A program made the position numbers and the translations under genes. The notes under the pieces are model-generated. The model was not told the DNA's origin and did no database searches. It saw only the letters and a program-made list of their open reading frames with translations. 64,000 nt of DNA from NCBI GenBank assembly GCA_041583495.1, contig JBFHFS010000019.1:18853-82852 (forward strand). The letters run 5' to 3'. Shown here in pieces: positions 25,567-34,272 of the stretch (positions within the stretch are counted from its first letter, which is position 1; every line of letters begins with the position of its first letter). The stretch is from JBFHFS01 sp041583495 (lineage in GTDB: Bacteria > Bacteroidota > Bacteroidia > Bacteroidales > Marinilabiliaceae).

Positions 25567-26436
25567 CTATTTCTTAGGTTCGGCAGGCCACCAGCTATCC
25601 ACCAGGGCTTTATTATTTTGATACCACTTCTCAACCTCCACCAAACGATCGGTACTTTCAAGAACAATATCAATCAACTCATACAATTTATCTTCCTGAA
25701 TCTCAAAGTTGTTAAAGAAGGTGGCCAATTCAGGGAAATCTGCTTTAAATCCTTTTCGTGCCACCACCTTACACTCATCGAGTGGATAAATCCCTTTGGG
25801 ATCTTCCAGATATTTCAAGTCGTACTGAGACCATTTCAAATGAGGTTTCCAGGCGGTAATAGCGATCCACTCCTTTGCCGCATAAGCTTTTCGCAAGGCA
25901 GCCAGCATTGCGGGCTCCGAGGAAGTGACCTGATTAAAGTCCAGGCTATACTCTTCAATAACCTTTTCGGTTTTGGCATGAATGCCCGAACCACTATCAA
26001 TCCCTATTATTTTGCCTTCAAACTTATCAGCATTTTGGTTTAATTCCGCAATAGAGTTGATGGTAACATAGGTTGGAACGGCCAAACCAGTGGTCGCATC
26101 ACCGAAAGAAGTTCCCAGAATCTCTATATCTTTTCCAAACCGATCCCAATAAGCCGCATGCGTATTAGGCAGCCAGGCATCCACAAATACATCCCCATCG
26201 CCTTTGGCCAAAGAAGCATAAATTGGACCCGGATCGATGGCTTTTATTTTCACCACATAACCGTGCTCCTCGAGTGCCACCTTTGCCAAATGGGTCATGG
26301 CAATACCTTCGGCCCAGTTGGCATAAAGCATTGAGATCTCCTTTTCATTTTTAGGGCCCGCGCAGGAAGCCCCCACCATCGATAATATTAGCGCAAAAGC
26401 CAAAGGCTTAAAATAATTCCGAAATTTAAATTTCAT
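25567..26436 (-). CDS. glycine betaine ABC transporter, substrate-binding lipoprotein
   Basis: Binds glycine betaine or a similar quaternary amine in the periplasm and delivers it to the permease. The N-terminus is a lipoprotein signal (hydrophobic stretch, then VGASC). The mature part fits the OpuAC/ProX fold: SMLYANWAEGIAMTHLAK, GDGDVFVDAWLPNTH, the hinge-region SFGDATTGLAVPTY, and GIDSGSGIHAKTEKV. Many Trp and Tyr residues (DAWLPNT, AAYWD, ITAWKPH) could form the aromatic cage for a quaternary ammonium group. Length is 289 residues from the ATG at 26436; upstream codons were excluded because they precede the signal peptide. The permease gene ends 40 bp upstream. Confidence 0.92.
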   Translation of the reverse strand: MKFKFRNYFKPLAFALILSMVGASCAGPKNEKEISMLYANWAEGIAMTHLAKVALEEHGYVVKIKAIDPGPIYASLAKGDGDVFVDAWLPNTHAAYWDRFGKDIEILGTSFGDATTGLAVPTYVTINSIAELNQNADKFEGKIIGIDSGSGIHAKTEKVIEEYSLDFNQVTSSEPAMLAALRKAYAAKEWIAITAWKPHLKWSQYDLKYLEDPKGIYPLDECKVVARKGFKADFPELATFFNNFEIQEDKLYELIDIVLESTDRLVEVEKWYQNNKALVDSWWPAEPKK

Positions 26437-26476
26437 AATATGATTTTTTCTAAAGTTAATAAAAATGAGGCTCTTC

Positions 26477-27352
26477 CTATTTCTTCCGGCCAAAATTGCC
26501 AATGGCCTGAGTGGTTCGGTCGAGAATGATGGCCAGAATAACAATTCCCAGCCCCGACTCAAAACCAAGCCCCACCCTGGCTTGGGTAACTCCCTGATAC
26601 ACAACCTGACCAAGGCCATCCGCGCCCACCATGGAGGCGATCACCACCATGGAAAGGGAAAGCATGATCACCTGGTTTAGTCCCGCCAGAATGGTGGGCA
26701 TCGCCAGAGGGATTTGAACTTTATACAGCAACTGTTTCCGTGTGCTGCCAAACGATTGAGCGGCTTCTACCACCTCTTTGGGAACGCCACGGATTCCCAG
26801 GCTGGTAAGTCTCACGGCGGGAGGTAAGGAAAACACAACCGTCGCGATCACTCCGGGCACATCTCCCACGTTAAAAAACAAAATAGCCGGAATAAGGTAA
26901 ACAAACGCGGGCATGGTCTGCATAAAGTCCAGTATAGGCCGGAGAATTTTATTCACCCTTTCACTTCGGGCGGCCCAAATACCCAGAGGGATTCCTATTA
27001 AAAGAGAGACAAATGTAGAGGCCAGCACCAGGGCCAGGGTTTGCATCGTCTCTTCCCAATACCCCATCCAGGTAAGCAACAGCAACCCCAGAATGGTAAA
27101 TACAGCTATGCCGATGGAATTAATAAACGGTTTCCTTTTAAACCCGGATTTAAAACCACCTGACTTCACAAAATAAGCAATTGCCGCAAGTATCAGGATC
27201 ATAACCCAAAAGGGCGGGCCCAACAATACCGACTGCAAAAAAGAGATTATGGCTCCGATAACATCCGAAACACCATCCAGAAAAGGGGCTGCTTTTTGGG
27301 TAAATTTGTCCAGCCCCAATTCCACGTACTGCCCAATATCTAATTTTTCCAT
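26477..27352 (-). CDS. glycine betaine ABC transporter, permease
   Basis: Inner-membrane channel of the betaine importer, OpuAB/ProW type. It has an N-terminal segment without a signal, then about seven hydrophobic segments. The ABC permease EAA-like loop is VPKEVVEAAQSFGSTRKQLL followed by KVQIPLAMPTILAGLNQ. MVVIASMVGADGLGQVVYQG is the typical ProW C-terminal sequence. Length is 291 residues from the ATG at 27352, which lies just 1 bp past the ATPase stop at 27354, so they are coupled. Confidence 0.93.
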   Translation of the reverse strand: MEKLDIGQYVELGLDKFTQKAAPFLDGVSDVIGAIISFLQSVLLGPPFWVMILILAAIAYFVKSGGFKSGFKRKPFINSIGIAVFTILGLLLLTWMGYWEETMQTLALVLASTFVSLLIGIPLGIWAARSERVNKILRPILDFMQTMPAFVYLIPAILFFNVGDVPGVIATVVFSLPPAVRLTSLGIRGVPKEVVEAAQSFGSTRKQLLYKVQIPLAMPTILAGLNQVIMLSLSMVVIASMVGADGLGQVVYQGVTQARVGLGFESGLGIVILAIILDRTTQAIGNFGRKK

Positions 27353-27353
27353 G

Positions 27354-28583
27354 TTAAATGCCTCCACTATTTTTAATTTCAATAATCTCTTTCAAATCAC
27401 GTCCGGTCACCTCGGCAATCACTGCAGAGTGAACAGCAATACCCAGCAGGCGATGATTCTCATCGACTACGGGCAACGGCAGGGTTTTATCGATAAAGAG
27501 AGGTAACATCTCGGCTGCGGGAGTTTCGGGGGCGACCATATTCACATCCGAAATGAGTGCCGCACGAAGGCTCCTTTCCCCTTTTTTTATCAGGTCCACC
27601 ATCTCCTCATCCATCACAAAACCCAAAAAACAGTTGTTGCGATCCACCACGGGCAACCGTGTCAAGCCACGGTCACGCATCCGTCGCAAGGCCAAAGCAG
27701 GCCCGTCTTTGTCGATATTGAGTCTTCCGGTTTTTTTAAACATGATGGAAGAGGCCGTTACGATGTTGCTGCGATCCACATTTTCAACAAACGCCTTCAC
27801 GTAGTCATCGGCAGGATTCACCAGAATATCTTCAGGGGTTCCAATCTGAACGATATCTCCATCTTTCATGATGGCAATCCGGTCGCCCATCTTGAGGGCC
27901 TCATCCAGGTCGTGGGTAATGAATACGATGGTTTTCCTCAGCTTTTGCTGAAGTTCAATCAACTCATCCTGCATTTGCGAACGGATAAGGGGATCGAGCG
28001 CACTAAAAGCTTCATCCATCAGCAAAATTTCGGGATTTGTAGCCAGTGCACGAGCCAGGCCCACACGCTGCTGCATCCCTCCACTCAACTCCGAAGACAT
28101 CATATGCTCGTATCCTTTAAGCCCGACCGTATCAAGCATCTCCATGGCTTTCTCCAAACGTTCCGACTCGGGTACCCCTTGCACCTCCAGTCCATAGGCC
28201 GCATTCGAGGCCACAGTTCGGTGAGGCAACAAGCCAAAGTTCTGGAATACCATGGCCATCTGCGTTTTACGAACCATCCGCAGTTCAGCATCATCCATTC
28301 TGGTAATATCTTTTCCGTTGATAAGTACCGAACCCGCCGTTGGGGTATTCAACCGGTTAAAACAACGAATCAAAGAAGATTTTCCGCTACCCGAAAGCCC
28401 CATCACCACAAAGATTTCCCCCTCATCGATTGAAAAGTTGGCGTTTTTAACGGCCAGGGTACATTTGGTTTTTGAAAGAATCTTCGCTTTGGACTCTCCA
28501 CGCTTTAACATCTCAAGCGCAAGGTCCTGACGTCTTTTCGACCCAAATAATAAATACAGGTCTTTAACTTCTATTTTGCTCAT
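27354..28583 (-). CDS. glycine betaine ABC transporter, ATP-binding subunit with CBS domains
   Basis: Powers betaine uptake. ABC domain motifs are complete: Walker A GLSGSGKSSL, signature LSGGMQQRVGLARALA, Walker B EILLMDEAFSALDP, and a switch His in VFITHDLDEAL. Two CBS domains follow in about residues 275-405 (for example GFVMDEEMVDLIKKGE and PLPVVDENHRLLGIAV). In OpuA-type importers these sense ionic strength or cyclic-di-AMP. Length is 409 residues from the ATG at 28583. It follows the porin gene by 17 bp and precedes the permease. Confidence 0.94.
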   Translation of the reverse strand: MSKIEVKDLYLLFGSKRRQDLALEMLKRGESKAKILSKTKCTLAVKNANFSIDEGEIFVVMGLSGSGKSSLIRCFNRLNTPTAGSVLINGKDITRMDDAELRMVRKTQMAMVFQNFGLLPHRTVASNAAYGLEVQGVPESERLEKAMEMLDTVGLKGYEHMMSSELSGGMQQRVGLARALATNPEILLMDEAFSALDPLIRSQMQDELIELQQKLRKTIVFITHDLDEALKMGDRIAIMKDGDIVQIGTPEDILVNPADDYVKAFVENVDRSNIVTASSIMFKKTGRLNIDKDGPALALRRMRDRGLTRLPVVDRNNCFLGFVMDEEMVDLIKKGERSLRAALISDVNMVAPETPAAEMLPLFIDKTLPLPVVDENHRLLGIAVHSAVIAEVTGRDLKEIIEIKNSGGI

Positions 28584-28600
28584 CAGCAATAAAATATTTA

Positions 28601-29740
28601 TTAAAAGTAGTAGCCAAAATTAATATTCAACCGATTTTCCCACTGGGCCCCGGCGTCTCCTTCGGCCAAACCATTCTCCCAGGAACCCAACCAGGCATTG
28701 TTTTTCCCAAAGGCCCAATCCACATAGGTATAGAGGCCACCGGCCGTCACCAGAAAGCCAGGAATCAGATGGTGTGTGGTTTCAAAGCCGTTCACATCCT
28801 TAACAATGGCCGAGTAGTCCACATAAGGCTGAATATTTGAGATGGGACCAAAGTCCACATCAATAGAATAAGCCAGTCCGGCCACATACATATTAGCCTT
28901 GGCGGCCACATTGTAGCCAGAGCCATAAGCCCCCATCCTGACCTTATCCAATAAAACACCGTTGTCGTTGCGGGCCCCATAATTGTAGCGAATAATTTCG
29001 CCTTTAAAATTAAAATGTCCAAAATCCCCCACCACATGCGCGGCATAGGCATTGGAGGGCTCTGATTTTTCGAGAACACTATTGTAGTTTTGACCAAACT
29101 GCCCGGACACTCCTATTTCCAGGTTTTCGTTCACGGCGTAAGCTGCACGCAGATTAAACTGTCTTACTTCTTTAAGAGTGGCCCCCGGAGTGGTGCCATC
29201 GGCCTCATAAGAGATGATATCATAGGCATAACGGGAGGCATAATTTGGCGTTCCCTGGGGCTCCGGTTGATGAAAGTAAGCAACATTAATGGTCAAATCT
29301 TTAATCCCGGTATAATCGAATTTGAGCCCCATATCATAATCGTCCTCTAACCCCACGTAATAGGGAATTTGGAACCACCAACTGTGAGAGGCAAACTTGG
29401 TAATTCCAAAAGGCACCTGACTCACGCCCAGCTTCATATATAGGTTCTCATTAAGAGCATACCCAAAATAACCATGATGCAGAAAATGGGTGTTAAAGGA
29501 AGGATAAAACCGGTATTCGAAGCTCAAATCAATGCCGGAAGTCCGCGCATCAATATTCAAACGCCAGGTATCCCAGGTGAATTCGGGCTGGGTTTTATCC
29601 TGATCCCAGCTTTTATTATAAATACTGTAACGAACAGCACCCCCAAACTTAACGTAATCTGTGCTGTCCGATTGAGCACTCAGTGTAGAATTTGTTAAGC
29701 ATCCTGAAATAAATAATAACGCAAATAATAACCTGTTCAT
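28601..29740 (-). CDS. outer-membrane porin, first gene of the betaine operon
   Basis: A 379-residue protein with a signal peptide (NRLLFALLFISGCLTNSTLSAQ) and a series of short amphipathic beta strands, ending in NRLNINFGYYF with the terminal Phe typical of outer-membrane barrels. Alternating strand and turn patterns (LSFEYRFYPSF, LYMKLGVSQVPFGIT, LTINVAYFHQ) fit a phosphate-selective or OprO/OprP-like porin family. It is transcribed first in the operon, 17 bp before the transporter ATPase. A channel for betaine or related osmolytes across the outer membrane is the natural inference, but sequence alone does not show specificity. Confidence 0.8.
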   Translation of the reverse strand: MNRLLFALLFISGCLTNSTLSAQSDSTDYVKFGGAVRYSIYNKSWDQDKTQPEFTWDTWRLNIDARTSGIDLSFEYRFYPSFNTHFLHHGYFGYALNENLYMKLGVSQVPFGITKFASHSWWFQIPYYVGLEDDYDMGLKFDYTGIKDLTINVAYFHQPEPQGTPNYASRYAYDIISYEADGTTPGATLKEVRQFNLRAAYAVNENLEIGVSGQFGQNYNSVLEKSEPSNAYAAHVVGDFGHFNFKGEIIRYNYGARNDNGVLLDKVRMGAYGSGYNVAAKANMYVAGLAYSIDVDFGPISNIQPYVDYSAIVKDVNGFETTHHLIPGFLVTAGGLYTYVDWAFGKNNAWLGSWENGLAEGDAGAQWENRLNINFGYYF

Positions 29741-30438
29741 AATAGATGGTAAAATTTTATGAAGCTCTCCTGATTTTTATTAACAAGAGGAGCTCTAATA
29801 ATTTAGTTTAGGTTTCACACAAACAATCAGCCCCGGCCATATCGCCTCAGCTCATTACCCAAACGCCTAAAAAAGGGGATTTAATCCTGATTTTTTATTT
29901 CCTTGAAGTCAATAAGAGTATTTTGGTGTCTCGGGTATTCAAAAATCAAAAACCCCGGCACCGGGTTTTGAGTATCGGAAACAACCTAAATTCAACCCCC
30001 TCCTATTGAACCGAATTGTATGGAAGAAACAACCCAGATGGCTGTTAAGTCGCTAATTATCAGTGCGAACGACTGCAAAACTACACAAAAATAACGAGCC
30101 CGCCAAATTTGTCCCTTCCGAACTGCTTGAAAGGCCCCTTCTAAACTCTTTAAAGGTCTGGCTGAACCCAGTTTACACGAGACCAAAAAACATTTTAAGA
30201 TAAAACCTTCACCCTTTCTAAATTCTGTTGCATTCCGAAGGTCTTATCAGGAACAACCACTGACATCCCTAAATGTTGACCTGCTCTATTTATTATTACA
30301 CCCCGCTTTTCAAAAAGTGGCCATACTTTCCGCAACCAAACACAATGAATCCTTCTTATCCGGGATTTTCAAACAACCATTTCCACCAACGTTCTTTTGT
30401 GTTATAAGGGGTTTTAACGAAAAACAGGTAAAACCACC
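29741..30438. other. intergenic region between divergent operons
   Basis: About 700 bp between the porin and GT-C genes. Short open frames here lack similarity or plausible starts. A minus-strand TATTTTTG (30086-30093) matches a -7 box but would give a leader of over 300 nt. An imperfect GAGCTC-type inverted repeat flanks 29760-29795, just upstream of the porin. Confidence 0.4.
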
Positions 30439-30468
30439 TTGACGATTCCGATTAAGTTTCTATTTTTG
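30439..30468 (+). promoter_or_regulatory. promoter for the GT-C operon
   Basis: TTG at 30439-30441, a 19-bp spacer and TATTTTTG at 30461-30468 fit the Bacteroidota promoter. The predicted start near 30475 gives a leader of about 45 nt before the ATG at 30519. Confidence 0.7.
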
Positions 30469-30518
30469 TTTTTAAGTGGCAATACTGAACAACTCAAGAC
30501 CAACAAGCCGCAAAAAAC

Positions 30519-32201
30519 ATGGGAGGCAAAAAAAAAGTAAATACGAAATATAAAGCGGCTAAAGCTTTTTCCTCTTCCAAAAAATCCGGTTCGGCAGGGC
30601 GGCTGAATGCCTGGGGTTGGTGTTGGGTTGCCGTGAGCCTATACCTCCTTTTTAGCTTTTTCACCTTTTCGTTACGGGTCAGTGAGGGAGGCGACGACAG
30701 CACTTACATCATCAGGGCGCTGATGTTGCTTAAAGAGGGCCAGTTCCCCTCCTACCAGGGCCCCTTATACCCGGCGGTTCTCTCCCTTTTTCTGCTGCCT
30801 TTTGGATTTTCGCTGGGTCTGTTAAAAATAAGTTCCTGGATTTTCTTAACGGCCGCCCTGGTGTTATTCTTTAAAGCCTTTCACAACAAGGTTTCCAACC
30901 TTGCACTAAGGGGCACCATATTAATGTTGGTGGTTAACCATCACTTCCTGTATTTTGCCAGCCAAACCTATTCCGAGGCTTTTTTCATGATGCTACAGGG
31001 TCTTTTCGTGCTTATGGTTTTGGACCTCATCAAAAACAGACCCCATTCATTTGGATGGACCAACAACGTAAAACTGGCTTTTCTTATTTTTTTATTAGCG
31101 CTGACCCGAACCATCGGTATCGCAGCTCTTCCTGCCCTTCTGACATACTTTCTCTTTCGAAGGCAATACAAAGATGGACTGATTGTTACGCTGGTTCTCT
31201 CAGCCTTCATTCTTGTTTTCTTAACCCTCAAATTTTACATCTGGGAGCTTTCCCCCCTGGCTGGAGGACAGGTCCAATCGCTTTTGTATCGAAATCCCTA
31301 CCATTCCTCTTTAGGGAATGAGACCTTTGGGGGCTTTCTCATGAGGTTTGTAGGAAATGCCAACAGCTATCTCTCCAAACACTTCATCATCATGGTAGGG
31401 CTAAAGCCAGCCCTTTCACTCACCCAACAACCCTGGGTTACCTTTCTTCTATTTATGTTTTTTTTTACCGGCCTCACCCGGTTTATGAGAAAAAACCTAT
31501 CCCTTCTTTTTATTGGTTTTTACCTGCTGTTTTTGCTGGGAGCGACCTTTTTTTCCTTGCAAACCCTATGGGATCAAAGCAGGCTCATCATGCCCTATTT
31601 TCCTTTTATGGTGTTGTTTCTTTCCGAGACCTTCGTCTCCTACACCACCCTTTCGGGATATAAAATTATCAGGAAACTCCCCCTGTTGATTCTTGCCCTC
31701 TGCTTCTCTCTTTCCCTGGCACAGACCCTGCGGCAAACCGACTTCTCTGCCATCGGCAAACAACTGAGCGGCAACCGCTACTATGGTTACACGCCCGACT
31801 GGGAAAACTACCTGAAGATGGCCGAATACATCTCCAGGGAGCTTCCCAGGGAGAGTTATGTGGCGTGCCGTAAACCCAACATGGCCCGCATCTATGGACG
31901 GGGAAAACCCTTTCACGGAATTTACACCCTGCCCACCCAGGATCCAGACAGCCTGCTAGGCCTGCTAAAAGATGCAGGTGTCACCCACATCCTGGCGGCC
32001 CATTTGCGCAAAAACCCACGTTATAACTCGGGCCAGATCATCAACACCGTTCATCGGTATATCAACATTATTGCCCAAAAATATCCCAATGTATTTATTC
32101 TACGAATGGCAATGGGATCTACCGAATCCGCCGGGCTTTTTGAGATTGATTATGAGGCTCTAAACTCAGCCTCCCAAAAAGAAAATCCTCCCCATGAATA
32201 A
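30519..32201 (+). CDS. GT-C (GT39-like) membrane glycosyltransferase
   Basis: A 560-residue membrane protein with about ten hydrophobic segments, a short basic cytoplasmic N-terminus and a soluble C-terminal domain from about residue 410. SEGGDDSTYIIRALML, just after the first membrane segment, carries the acidic pair expected in the first periplasmic loop of GT-C enzymes such as ArnT and protein O-mannosyltransferases. These take a sugar from a polyprenyl-phosphate donor and transfer it to a lipid, glycan or protein outside the membrane. The next gene, overlapping by 8 bp, encodes a GT2 enzyme of the type that makes such donors, so the two probably work in series. Acceptor unknown. Confidence 0.82.
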   Translation: MGGKKKVNTKYKAAKAFSSSKKSGSAGRLNAWGWCWVAVSLYLLFSFFTFSLRVSEGGDDSTYIIRALMLLKEGQFPSYQGPLYPAVLSLFLLPFGFSLGLLKISSWIFLTAALVLFFKAFHNKVSNLALRGTILMLVVNHHFLYFASQTYSEAFFMMLQGLFVLMVLDLIKNRPHSFGWTNNVKLAFLIFLLALTRTIGIAALPALLTYFLFRRQYKDGLIVTLVLSAFILVFLTLKFYIWELSPLAGGQVQSLLYRNPYHSSLGNETFGGFLMRFVGNANSYLSKHFIIMVGLKPALSLTQQPWVTFLLFMFFFTGLTRFMRKNLSLLFIGFYLLFLLGATFFSLQTLWDQSRLIMPYFPFMVLFLSETFVSYTTLSGYKIIRKLPLLILALCFSLSLAQTLRQTDFSAIGKQLSGNRYYGYTPDWENYLKMAEYISRELPRESYVACRKPNMARIYGRGKPFHGIYTLPTQDPDSLLGLLKDAGVTHILAAHLRKNPRYNSGQIINTVHRYINIIAQKYPNVFILRMAMGSTESAGLFEIDYEALNSASQKENPPHE

Positions 32202-33603
32202 CCTTGTTGAACATTATAACCAAATAGCCCCCAGCTGGATAGCCTATCGGAAGAAAAGAACCTATTACTGGAACAGCATCACCCGCCTCTGCAACTATTT
32301 TATCCCTACCGACCACAAAGTGCTGGAGATCGGCTGTGCCACCGGAGAGCTTCTGGCGGGCTTGACGGCCAGGGACAAGACCGGAATTGATTTCTCCTCC
32401 GGGATGATCGCTCTGGCCCGCGAGCAATTCCCCGACATCCGTTTTGAAGAGATGTCTGCCGAGGAGCTTTCGTTGAACACCACTTACGACACCATTATCC
32501 TTTCCAACCTGATGGGGGTGCTCCCCGACATTGAGAAAGTACTCAACCAGATTCATCCCCTAACCCATCCCCAAAGCCACCTCATCATCACCTACTACAA
32601 CCGGCTATGGGAACCTCTGATACGCCTGGCCGAATGGATGCGAATAAAGCGACGGACCCCCATTCAAAATTGGCTTTCCAGTCATGATCTAAAAAATCTC
32701 CTTTACCTCGCGGATTTTGAAACCTATCGGGTTACCCGAAGCCTGCTAATTCCCTATAACCTTCCAATCCTATCCTGGTTTTTAAACCACATTGTTTCCC
32801 GATTGCCCATCCTTAATCAACTCAGTTTGAATCGTTACATTTTTGCCCGTCCAATCCCTGCGGCAACCGACTTCGCCAGGAAATATTCGGTTACGGTGGT
32901 TATTCCGGCGCGCAATGAGGCAGGAAATATAGAAGAGGCTATTTTGCGAATGCCCATGATGGGGAAACACACCGAAATAATCTTTGTGGAGGGCAACTCC
33001 TCCGACTACACCTGGGAAAAGATTCAGGAGATGTGCAGGAAATATGCCGCGACACATGACATCAAGGCCATTCAACAAGAGGGTAAGGGTAAGGGCGATG
33101 CGGTTCGTGCAGGATTTAAGATCGCTCAGGGAGATATCCTGATGATTCTGGATGCCGACCTCACGGTCCCCCCCGAAGACCTTCCCTATTTCTACAATGC
33201 ACTGGCGCAGGGCAAAGGTGAATTCATCAACGGAGTGAGATTGGTCTATGCCAGAGAAAAAAATGCCATGCGCCCACTCAATACACTGGGAAACTATTTC
33301 TTCGGCATCCTTTTCACCTGGTTGCTCGAACAGCCCGTTAAAGACACCCTTTGTGGAACCAAAGTACTGTTCAGGTCAGACTATGAACGATTGGTAAGTA
33401 ACCGACCCTTCTTTGGCGAATTTGATCCTTTTGGGGATTTTGATCTCCTTTTTGGGGCCTACAAGCTCAATCTTAAGATCGTGGATCTGCCCATCCGCTA
33501 CAGGGAACGAAAATACGGGGCGACAAATATCAGACGATTTTCTCATGGCCTGATATTGCTCAAGATGGCGGCTTTTGCTGCGGCCAAAATAAAATTTTGG
33601 TAA
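32194..33603 (+). CDS. fused SAM methyltransferase and GT2 glycosyltransferase
   Basis: Two enzymes in one 469-residue chain. Residues 1-215 are a class I methyltransferase: motif I is VLEIGCATGELLAG, with FEEMSAEELSL and TIILSNLMGVLPD after it. From about residue 233 a GT2 domain begins with VTVVIPARNEAGNIEEAI; the metal-binding DxD is in MILDADLTVPPED. It resembles polyprenyl-phosphate mannosyl/glucosyl synthases (DPM1 type) but lacks C-terminal membrane anchors. The start overlaps the GT-C gene by 8 bp. The GT2 half probably makes the lipid-linked sugar used by GT-C; the methyltransferase may modify the same sugar or lipid. NCBI-style annotations list such bifunctional proteins, so the fusion is not unique. 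Confidence 0.88.
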   Translation: MNNLVEHYNQIAPSWIAYRKKRTYYWNSITRLCNYFIPTDHKVLEIGCATGELLAGLTARDKTGIDFSSGMIALAREQFPDIRFEEMSAEELSLNTTYDTIILSNLMGVLPDIEKVLNQIHPLTHPQSHLIITYYNRLWEPLIRLAEWMRIKRRTPIQNWLSSHDLKNLLYLADFETYRVTRSLLIPYNLPILSWFLNHIVSRLPILNQLSLNRYIFARPIPAATDFARKYSVTVVIPARNEAGNIEEAILRMPMMGKHTEIIFVEGNSSDYTWEKIQEMCRKYAATHDIKAIQQEGKGKGDAVRAGFKIAQGDILMILDADLTVPPEDLPYFYNALAQGKGEFINGVRLVYAREKNAMRPLNTLGNYFFGILFTWLLEQPVKDTLCGTKVLFRSDYERLVSNRPFFGEFDPFGDFDLLFGAYKLNLKIVDLPIRYRERKYGATNIRRFSHGLILLKMAAFAAAKIKFW

Positions 33604-33741
33604 AGTTGAAGAAAATGCCTTTTCTTAGGCCATATTTTTACGGGCACACCTCTTTTGAGGCCTATTTTTAATGATTCCGGCCACCTGAGTTGTTGGTCTG
33701 ACATATTTTTAAGATTTTTACCCAATCAAAAACCTGCCGGA

Positions 33742-34224
33742 ATGGAAAAAACCGCACTCTTCCCGGGGTCATTCGATCCCTTTACCATAGGACATGAGAA
33801 CATTGTAGGCAGAGGCCTTCATCTGTTCGATAAAATCATCATTGCTATTGGCTACAACACCAGTAAAAAAGATTTCTTCTCCATGGACAAAAGAGTCGAA
33901 TGGATTCAATCGGTCTTTAAAGATGAACCCCGTATCGAAGTGAAGGTATACGAGGGCCTAACGGTAGATTTTGCCAAAGAATGCTCGGCCATGTTCATTC
34001 TCCGGGGGATCCGCACGGCGGCCGACTTTGAATATGAACGGGCCATCGCCCAGGTTAACAAGATGATGACCGGCATTGACACCGTTCTTCTTTTAACCAC
34101 CCCCCAACACACTGCCGTGAACTCCTCGATTGTTCGCGACATCCTGAGGCACGGGGGCGATGCGTCCCCTTTTATTCCCGAAAAAATAAGAGCAGAAGTG
34201 GCCCATGCCAGAAGGAACCTTTGA
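33742..34224 (+). CDS. coaD: phosphopantetheine adenylyltransferase
   Basis: Transfers AMP from ATP to 4'-phosphopantetheine to give dephospho-CoA. ALFPGSFDPFTIGHENIV holds the TxGH nucleotide motif, RGIRTAADFEYE the substrate contacts, and VNSSIVRDI the ISSTxxR-like motif. At 160 residues the length is normal. The ATG at 33742 (MEKTAL) is correct by family comparison; the frame continues upstream without similarity. It stands 138 bp after the fusion gene. PanC/PanD at the other end of the window feed the same CoA pathway. Confidence 0.95.
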   Translation: MEKTALFPGSFDPFTIGHENIVGRGLHLFDKIIIAIGYNTSKKDFFSMDKRVEWIQSVFKDEPRIEVKVYEGLTVDFAKECSAMFILRGIRTAADFEYERAIAQVNKMMTGIDTVLLLTTPQHTAVNSSIVRDILRHGGDASPFIPEKIRAEVAHARRNL

Positions 34225-34272
34225 CCAATGACCATCTCATTTTTCCTAAAACAAGATTCACCTCGGGGGGCC

